This document shows positions 58,347-64,000 of a stretch of DNA of 64,000 nucleotides, in pieces. Position 1 is the stretch's first letter. Every line of letters starts with the position of its first letter. A program made the position numbers and the translations under genes. This DNA comes from Pontibacter ramchanderi (GTDB lineage: Bacteria > Bacteroidota > Bacteroidia > Cytophagales > Hymenobacteraceae): NCBI RefSeq assembly GCF_002846395.1, contig NZ_PJMU01000001.1:1426001-1490000 (forward strand). The letters run 5' to 3'. The notes beneath the pieces are model-generated. The model did no database searches. It was not told the DNA's origin and was given only the letters and a program-made list of their open reading frames with translations.

Positions 58347-61126
58347 TAGCGTACTATTTCAACCCAGCCTTTGTATTTACTGCGGCTGCGTTCAGGGTCA
58401 ATGGATATAAACTCAACCTCGGCCTCGTAGTAATAAACTCCATCTGTGAGGCGCTTACCATCGTTATCGGTGCCTGGCCAGTTGATATACGGATCTGAGT
58501 TGCTTTCGTATACCTTCACGCCCCAACGGTTAAATACCTTGAAGGTAGTAGAGCGAATAAAGGCCGCCCTCGGATCCGGCCTGAACACATCGTTCTTTCC
58601 GTCATCGTTTGGCGTGATGATATTCGGGAGCTGGAAGAAGAAGCAGTTGTCCTTGCATTCTTCGTTGCTCGGCTCGCTTTCCTCTCCTGCCAGGCTCGTA
58701 GCCGTTACATAGTAGCAGGCGGCAAAAGACTCCAGCCCGGTATGGGTATAGGTGGTTTCTTTTGTCGTTGCGATGGCGCGGTATTCTGTTTCGCCCGGCC
58801 CTCTGAAGTATACGGTATAGAAATCGATCTCATCCGTGCATCCATTGCCGATCTGTGGTTCCCAGTTCAGCACGTTCTGGTATGGTGGCCTGGTCGGGTT
58901 AGCGAAGAAGGCCTCGCAATCCAATACATCCAGCGTGAGCTTTGGCGGACAGATCAGGAGCGGGGTTTCCACACAAACCTGCTGGCTGAAGTTTTGGAGA
59001 GGCTCCGGCAAACCATCGATCTGGTAAGTACCCTGCGTGCGCACAACATAGCAGTAAGTTTGACCACGCTCCAGCGGGGCGGCGGTAGTGCCTCTGTCTA
59101 CAAAGGTACCTCCCGTGGCCGATGCCGACACACTGCCTACCTGCACCAATTCGTTTCCTACAACCCGGAAAATCTGATGCTCGAGCACCTCGTTTTTCCA
59201 AGGCACAATGTAGTTCCAGTTGAGCGACACCGCAAGGTCGTTGCCTGTGCTTTGTACTTCGGCCGCCAATCGCACACTGGAAGCGGAAGTGGAATCGCGC
59301 AGCATGTTCGGTGTGGCGCCGCCCGCAGTACGGGTGCTGTAAAACTCCAGCTTATACCTGTAGCCATTCGCCTCAGTGTTCAGTCCGCTGTTCACAAAAA
59401 CCGTGTCGCTCAGTCTGCGTGAAGAGAAGACCTGTTGGTAGACCCCTCCCGGCTCCTGCCCTGTCTTGCGATACAGCCTATATTCGAAAGGCGGGTTCAG
59501 GCGCTCTATACCTGGGCCGGGCTGTGTCCAGCGCACCGTAATCTGTCCGTTGGTAGTGGCCGTGCGGTCAATTGTCACGTTGGTAATATACGGTATGTCC
59601 CGCTCCAGCACCACACAGGCTTCGAGCGAGGCGATACTCTGCCCACCGGCAGGTCTTGGAAACTCAGCATAAATCACATAGCAATACTCGGCCCCGGCAA
59701 CAAGCCCTTGTCCGTTGTTATTGTCTAAAAACTCTGTCTTGTCCTTGCCCACTTCGCCTATCAGTGTATAACCCGCACTGGCCGGCACGCCGGTCTCACA
59801 AGGCCCTGGTCGCCAGCCCGATGGTCCCTCCCGCCTGTAAATGCGGATAGTAGAAGCGTTCTGGCAAATGTATTTGTCCCAGGTCAGGAGCACAGACCGA
59901 TCCTCGCCGGTAGCAAGCAGATTCTGAGGCGCCGGCCCAATCACCGTAATGCGGTAAGGCTGCAAGTCGGCCAGCTGCCTGCCCGGAGGAGGCGGATTAT
60001 CTTCTGCCCTGAAAATAAGCTGGTAAGGATTGGCACGCACATCACTGCAGGAAGTATTCCAAACCAATTGTCCGGCGGCCCGGCCCGGCTCGTTTACAGT
60101 CGATCTAAAAGTAGCAGGAGGCAGTATGCCGCCGGTACCAGGTACGGTAAGGGTGATTCGTTGGCCAATACCATTAGCGTCTCTGTCCGGGTCAGTGGCG
60201 GTGATGGTGGTACGCAGTGTCTCGCCGGCCACAATACAGGTATCGCGCGGTACGAGCACCGGCGGCCGGTTTCGGGCATCCACTACTAGGATCTGCATGT
60301 CGCGCACCACAGTGCTGATCAGCACAGGGGCGGCACCCGTTACCCGCCACTCCTCTACTACAAAGGCCACGTTGTATTCGCCCAGGCGGCAGGGGGCATC
60401 CCAGGTGATCTGGCCGGTAATCGGGTCGAGGTTAAAGGTCGAAGGTCCGGTGTTAGTAGAGTTGCGGCAATTATCAACGGTGTGCGGATCGCGGTAACCG
60501 GGCACATTGGTGATCAGGCCTGTCTGCGGATTACGGTACTGTGGCTGAATCAGGCGGAAGGCCAGGCTGTCGCCATCCGCATCGATCGCGCCCGGGTTGT
60601 GCACCCAGCGCTCGCCGACAGTTGCTTCATCAATTGGAGCTACTTGTAGTATAGGCGTGCTATTGAGGCCACGCAGTGGGTTAATTGAAACAGTGGTCGA
60701 AATAGAAAAGGTGAGCTGATCAGTTGGAGCAGCCATGTTCAGGATGCCGCCGTTCCGGTTTTCGCCTACCCACGTTACAGTATAGGTGCCATTAGCCGGA
60801 AAGGTATACTCCCACTTAAATTCTTCGCGGTCTACGTCCGGTTTAATGTTCGTAACAGACAGGCGTTCTACTGTAACGGTCTCCCCTGTTCCCATGGAGA
60901 TGAACACGCGCGGGTCGTCGGCTGTGGAGGATGTTTTGGTGTACATCACCATCGTAAAAAAGAACTTTCGGGGGTTGGGGTTGGGTCCGGTGTCCCGGAC
61001 GGCGGTGATGTCCCCGGCACGGATGTGCGTCGCCTGCGCCTCATATGCATATCCCAACAGCAACATCAATACCAACAGCACTATGCGGCCAGGCAAGCAA
61101 CAGCTCAAGCGTAAACTATTTGGCAT
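58346..61126 (-). CDS. Large extracellular protein with T9SS type B sorting domain
   Basis: About 926 residues. A signal peptide ends near EAQA-THIRAG. The middle is a chain of beta-sandwich modules, several of fibronectin type III character (VLLTWDKYIC, ITVRWTQPGPGIERL, VSLNWNYIVPW). The C-terminal 90 residues are the gliding-motility-associated type B sorting domain: FFQLPNIITPNDDGKNDVF, FKVFNRWGVKVYES, WPGTDNDGKRLTDGVYYY. I start at 61126 because a TACCTTTG box at 61154-61161 would put the transcript start downstream of the ATG at 61156. It is probably surface-attached, adhesin-like. Confidence 0.9.
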   Translation of the reverse strand: MPNSLRLSCCLPGRIVLLVLMLLLGYAYEAQATHIRAGDITAVRDTGPNPNPRKFFFTMVMYTKTSSTADDPRVFISMGTGETVTVERLSVTNIKPDVDREEFKWEYTFPANGTYTVTWVGENRNGGILNMAAPTDQLTFSISTTVSINPLRGLNSTPILQVAPIDEATVGERWVHNPGAIDADGDSLAFRLIQPQYRNPQTGLITNVPGYRDPHTVDNCRNSTNTGPSTFNLDPITGQITWDAPCRLGEYNVAFVVEEWRVTGAAPVLISTVVRDMQILVVDARNRPPVLVPRDTCIVAGETLRTTITATDPDRDANGIGQRITLTVPGTGGILPPATFRSTVNEPGRAAGQLVWNTSCSDVRANPYQLIFRAEDNPPPPGRQLADLQPYRITVIGPAPQNLLATGEDRSVLLTWDKYICQNASTIRIYRREGPSGWRPGPCETGVPASAGYTLIGEVGKDKTEFLDNNNGQGLVAGAEYCYVIYAEFPRPAGGQSIASLEACVVLERDIPYITNVTIDRTATTNGQITVRWTQPGPGIERLNPPFEYRLYRKTGQEPGGVYQQVFSSRRLSDTVFVNSGLNTEANGYRYKLEFYSTRTAGGATPNMLRDSTSASSVRLAAEVQSTGNDLAVSLNWNYIVPWKNEVLEHQIFRVVGNELVQVGSVSASATGGTFVDRGTTAAPLERGQTYCYVVRTQGTYQIDGLPEPLQNFSQQVCVETPLLICPPKLTLDVLDCEAFFANPTRPPYQNVLNWEPQIGNGCTDEIDFYTVYFRGPGETEYRAIATTKETTYTHTGLESFAACYYVTATSLAGEESEPSNEECKDNCFFFQLPNIITPNDDGKNDVFRPDPRAAFIRSTTFKVFNRWGVKVYESNSDPYINWPGTDNDGKRLTDGVYYYEAEVEFISIDPERSRSKYKGWVEIVR

Positions 61127-61153
61127 AAGCGTAGAGTTAGATTTGGCGCTGAA

Positions 61154-61161
61154 CAAAGGTA
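61154..61161 (-). promoter_or_regulatory. -7 promoter box of the T9SS type B gene
   Basis: On the minus strand TACCTTTG matches TAnnTTTG. Transcription would start near 61147, about 20 bases before the ATG at 61126. No clear TTTG at -33. Confidence 0.45.
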
Positions 61162-61280
61162 AAATGAAAACTGAATTTTTACCTTTTTATTATCAACAAA
61201 AGCGAGAAAAGTAGGTTTATAATATATGGTTTTCAGTCCTACGCATTGCAATTTAGATTGATTCAAAATATGCTATTTAA

Positions 61281-61311
61281 TTGTTTTATACGGGCTCCAC
61301 TTGTACCTTTG
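61281..61311 (+). promoter_or_regulatory. Promoter of the sdh operon
   Basis: TTG at 61281-61283, 20 bases, then TACCTTTG at 61304-61311, an exact TAnnTTTG box. The predicted start near 61318 leaves a leader of about 37 bases before sdhC. Confidence 0.55.
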
Positions 61312-61354
61312 GGCATTAAAAAGCATTCATTACTTAACCTTCTAACAAATACAG

Positions 61355-62035
61355 ATGAATTGGTTTACTAAAACGTTTTCCAGTACAATCGGACGTAAGA
61401 TCATCATGTCGGTAACGGGCCTTTTCCTGTGCTCCTTCCTGGTGGTGCACCTTGTAGGTAACCTTACACTGTTTTACAGAGATGGCGGCGAGGCATTTAA
61501 CATCTACTCCCATTTTATGGCTAATAACCCTGTTATCCGTACGATGGAAATAGTGCTGGTACTCGGATTCCTGTTCCACATTTACGATGCCATTGTATTG
61601 ACGCGCCGCAACAAGGCTGCCCGCCCTGTTGGATACGCAGAGAATCACCCACAGGAAAACTCCACCTGGTCTTCCCGTAACATGGGTCTGCTGGGTACGA
61701 TCATCCTGGTGTTCCTGCTGGTGCACTTATGGAACTTCTTTGTACCGGCTCGCTTCGGAGAGCTGGAGGGTGTTCCAAACGCCGAGTACACGAACCTGTA
61801 CGCTGAAGTAGTAAAAGCATTCAAAAACCCGATCTACGTAGGCCTTTATGTGATCTCGATGATCGCCCTGGCCTATCACCTGATCCACGGTTTCCAGAGC
61901 GCGTTCCAGTCGCTGGGCCTGACGCACAAAAAGTACACGCCGTTTATCAAAACATTTGGCGTGGCGTTCTCTGTGCTGATCAGCCTGGGCTTTGCGCTTA
62001 TCCCGCTCTACTTCTTTTTCTTCGTTAATTTGTAA
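61355..62035 (+). CDS. sdhC: Succinate dehydrogenase cytochrome b subunit
   Basis: 226 residues with five membrane helices, the fused single-anchor type found in Bacteroidota and Wolinella-like enzymes. IGRKIIMSVTGLFLCSFLVVH at the start, HIYDAIVLTRRNKAARP in the middle and AYHLIHGFQSAFQSLGL near the end contain the His residues expected to bind two hemes b. It anchors the flavoprotein and iron-sulfur subunits and passes electrons to menaquinone. sdhA follows after 19 bp. Confidence 0.95.
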   Translation: MNWFTKTFSSTIGRKIIMSVTGLFLCSFLVVHLVGNLTLFYRDGGEAFNIYSHFMANNPVIRTMEIVLVLGFLFHIYDAIVLTRRNKAARPVGYAENHPQENSTWSSRNMGLLGTIILVFLLVHLWNFFVPARFGELEGVPNAEYTNLYAEVVKAFKNPIYVGLYVISMIALAYHLIHGFQSAFQSLGLTHKKYTPFIKTFGVAFSVLISLGFALIPLYFFFFVNL

Positions 62036-62054
62036 TTAAGCTAATATACTTGCT

Positions 62055-63989
62055 ATGATATTAGATTCTAAAATCCCGGAAGGCGCCTTAGCTGAAAAGT
62101 GGGATAAGCATAAATTCAATGTGAAGCTGGTAAACCCAGCCAACAAGCGTAAATACGATATTATTGTAGTAGGTACCGGTCTTGCCGGTGCATCTGCCGC
62201 CGCCACACTTGGCGAACTGGGCTATAACGTAAAAGCGTTCTGCTTCCAGGACTCTCCACGCCGTGCGCACTCGATTGCGGCGCAGGGTGGTATCAACGCT
62301 GCCAAAAACTACCAGAACGACGGTGACTCCATCTTCCGCCTGTTCTACGATACTATCAAAGGGGGCGACTACCGTGCCCGCGAGGCCAACGTTTATCGCC
62401 TGGCCCAGGTATCGGTTAACATCATTGACCAGTGCGTGGCGCAGGGTGTTCCTTTTGCCCGTGAGTACGGCGGTCTGCTGGCCAACCGTTCATTCGGTGG
62501 TGCACAGGTATCGCGTACGTTCTACGCTCGTGGCCAAACCGGACAGCAGCTGTTATTAGGTGCCTACTCTGCCCTGAACCGTCAGATCGCTTATGGTAAA
62601 GTGAAGATGTACCCACGCACCGAAATGCTGGACCTGGTGATGGTGGATGGCAAAGCTCGCGGTATAGTGGTGCGTAACCTGATCACGGGTAAAATAGAGT
62701 CGCACAGCGCGCATGCGGTGGTGTTGGCAACAGGTGGTTACGGCAACGTGTTCTTCCTCTCTACCAACGCAATGGGCTCGAACGCCACTGCAGCCTGGAG
62801 AGCGCACAAAAAAGGGGCTTTGTTCGCCAACCCTTGCTTCACCCAGATTCACCCAACCTGTATACCTGTATCCGGCGACTACCAGTCCAAACTGACGCTG
62901 ATGTCGGAGTCACTGCGTAACGACGGTCGTGTATGGGTTCCTAAGACAGTAGAGCTTGCCCAGCGCCTGCGCAAGGGTGAGATCAAAATAAACGATATCA
63001 AAGAAGAAGATCGCGATTACTACCTGGAACGCAAATACCCTGCTTTCGGTAACCTCGTGCCGCGCGACGTGGCTTCACGCAACGCCAAACTGGTATGCGA
63101 CGAAGGCCGTGGCGTAGGTGCCTCTGGTCTGGCCGTGTTCCTCGACTTTGCTGACGCCATCAAGCGCGAAGGCCAGCCGGCGATTGCTGCCAAGTATGGT
63201 AACCTCTTCGAGATGTATGCCAAGATCACGGACGAGAACCCATACGAAAGTCCGATGCGCATTTACCCTGCGGTGCACTACACCATGGGTGGCCTTTGGG
63301 TAGACTACAACCTGATGACCAACATCCCGGGTCTGTACGCAACCGGCGAGTGTAACTTCTCTGACCACGGTGCAAACCGCCTTGGTGCTTCGGCCCTGAT
63401 GCAGGGTCTGGCCGACGGTTACTTCGTGATTCCTTACACAATCGGTGATTACCTGGCACAGACGCCTTACGCGAAAGTAAGCACAGAGCACCCTGCCTTT
63501 AAGGAAGCCGAGCAAAACGTGAAAGCGATTACAGACCGTCTGTTGTCTATTAAAGGTAACCGCACGGTAGATGACTTCCACAAGGCCCTTGGCCAGATCA
63601 TGTGGGATTACTGCGGTATGGCCCGAAACGCCGAAGGTCTTCAGTTCGCAAAACAGGAGATCCGTAAGCTGCGCGACGAGTTCTGGCAGAACGTGAAAGT
63701 TACTGGTGTGAACGAAGAGCTGAATCAGACACTGGAGAAAGCACACCGCGTAGCCGACTTCCTGGAACTGGGCGAACTGATGGTAGACGACGCCCTGAAC
63801 AGAAATGAATCGTGCGGTGGTCACTTCCGTGAAGAGTACCAGACACCAGAGAACGAGGCCCTGCGTGACGACGAGAACTATGCCTATGTAGCCGCCTGGG
63901 AGTATACTGGCCCTGGCAACCAGGCCATCCTGCACAAGGAAGATCTGAAGTTCGAGAACGTGAAGCTAACGCAGCGTAGCTATAAATAA
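62055..63989 (+). CDS. sdhA: Succinate dehydrogenase flavoprotein subunit
   Basis: 644 residues. The FAD-binding dinucleotide motif [12 protein letters not shown] lies at 38-49, His72 in [11 protein letters not shown] is the covalent FAD site, and HPTC and HYTMGG (substrate region) are intact. It oxidises succinate to fumarate in the TCA cycle. The gene is complete; its stop lies 11 bases before the window end, and sdhB is expected immediately after it. Only one AGGTATA copy (62861) is present in 1.9 kb. Confidence 0.97.
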   Translation: MILDSKIPEGALAEKWDKHKFNVKLVNPANKRKYDIIVVGTGLAGASAAATLGELGYNVKAFCFQDSPRRAHSIAAQGGINAAKNYQNDGDSIFRLFYDTIKGGDYRAREANVYRLAQVSVNIIDQCVAQGVPFAREYGGLLANRSFGGAQVSRTFYARGQTGQQLLLGAYSALNRQIAYGKVKMYPRTEMLDLVMVDGKARGIVVRNLITGKIESHSAHAVVLATGGYGNVFFLSTNAMGSNATAAWRAHKKGALFANPCFTQIHPTCIPVSGDYQSKLTLMSESLRNDGRVWVPKTVELAQRLRKGEIKINDIKEEDRDYYLERKYPAFGNLVPRDVASRNAKLVCDEGRGVGASGLAVFLDFADAIKREGQPAIAAKYGNLFEMYAKITDENPYESPMRIYPAVHYTMGGLWVDYNLMTNIPGLYATGECNFSDHGANRLGASALMQGLADGYFVIPYTIGDYLAQTPYAKVSTEHPAFKEAEQNVKAITDRLLSIKGNRTVDDFHKALGQIMWDYCGMARNAEGLQFAKQEIRKLRDEFWQNVKVTGVNEELNQTLEKAHRVADFLELGELMVDDALNRNESCGGHFREEYQTPENEALRDDENYAYVAAWEYTGPGNQAILHKEDLKFENVKLTQRSYK

Positions 63990-64000
63990 TGAATAATTAA

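Overview
The window looks like a chromosomal segment of a Bacteroidota bacterium of the Cytophagales, most plausibly Hymenobacteraceae close to Pontibacter. This is inferred from gene content, not from a database match. The evidence is three type IX secretion (T9SS) cargo proteins, a TonB siderophore receptor with a carboxypeptidase-like N-terminal domain, a Bacteroidota-type succinate dehydrogenase (sdhC-sdhA), -7 promoter boxes of the form TAnnTTTG, and almost no Shine-Dalgarno sequences. There are three tRNA genes, no rRNA, no CRISPR array, and no intact insertion sequence or phage.

Layout. 1-4.2 kb: an AT-richer stretch with a partial gene, a coiled-coil membrane protein, a vWA-like lipoprotein and a Fic protein preceded by four regularly spaced palindromes; it abuts the 3' end of a CAT-anticodon tRNA and may be an island edge. 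4.4-12.5 kb: HAD phosphatase, site-2-type protease, rhodanese, T9SS protein, PASTA protein and a double-length D-Ala-D-Ala ligase. 12.5-13.3 kb: repeat-rich intergenic DNA, then pgk. 14.8-23.8 kb: porin and many small housekeeping or hypothetical genes, ending with a methyltransferase and an AraC regulator. 24-33 kb: D-lactate dehydrogenase, RecQ, a small outer-membrane protein, a possible recombination protein, LolD, an AI-2E-family permease, sucC and ohr. 33.4-34.3 kb: tRNA-Arg and tRNA-Pro with two tiny membrane ORFs between them.

35-39.6 kb holds the most interesting conventional locus: a stressosome-type module (RsbR, RsbS, RsbT, an RsbX-like phosphatase with its own N-terminal ATPase domain) followed directly by a histidine kinase that carries an RsbT/RsbW-like ATPase at its N terminus, and then a convergent single-domain response regulator. 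This suggests that the partner-switching signal is passed to two-component phosphorelay. 39.9-43.5 kb is an iron-uptake pair (PepSY membrane protein and TonB receptor) behind two Fur-like palindromes. The rest is PaaN aldehyde dehydrogenase, a secreted subtilisin, aconitase, a TlpA-like lipoprotein, polyprenyl synthase, folK, fabD, a DCC thiol oxidoreductase with a large T9SS type B protein, and sdhCA. Together aconitase, SucC and SdhCA show an oxidative TCA cycle.

The strongest genome-scale signal is a short non-palindromic motif, AGGTATA / TATACCT, usually extended to CAGGTATAG. I count about 115 copies by hand, against roughly 7-8 expected by chance. They lie on both strands, inside genes (often forcing the Ile codon ATA), between genes and in a terminator loop. 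Its function is unknown; an uptake-sequence-like role is one testable idea.
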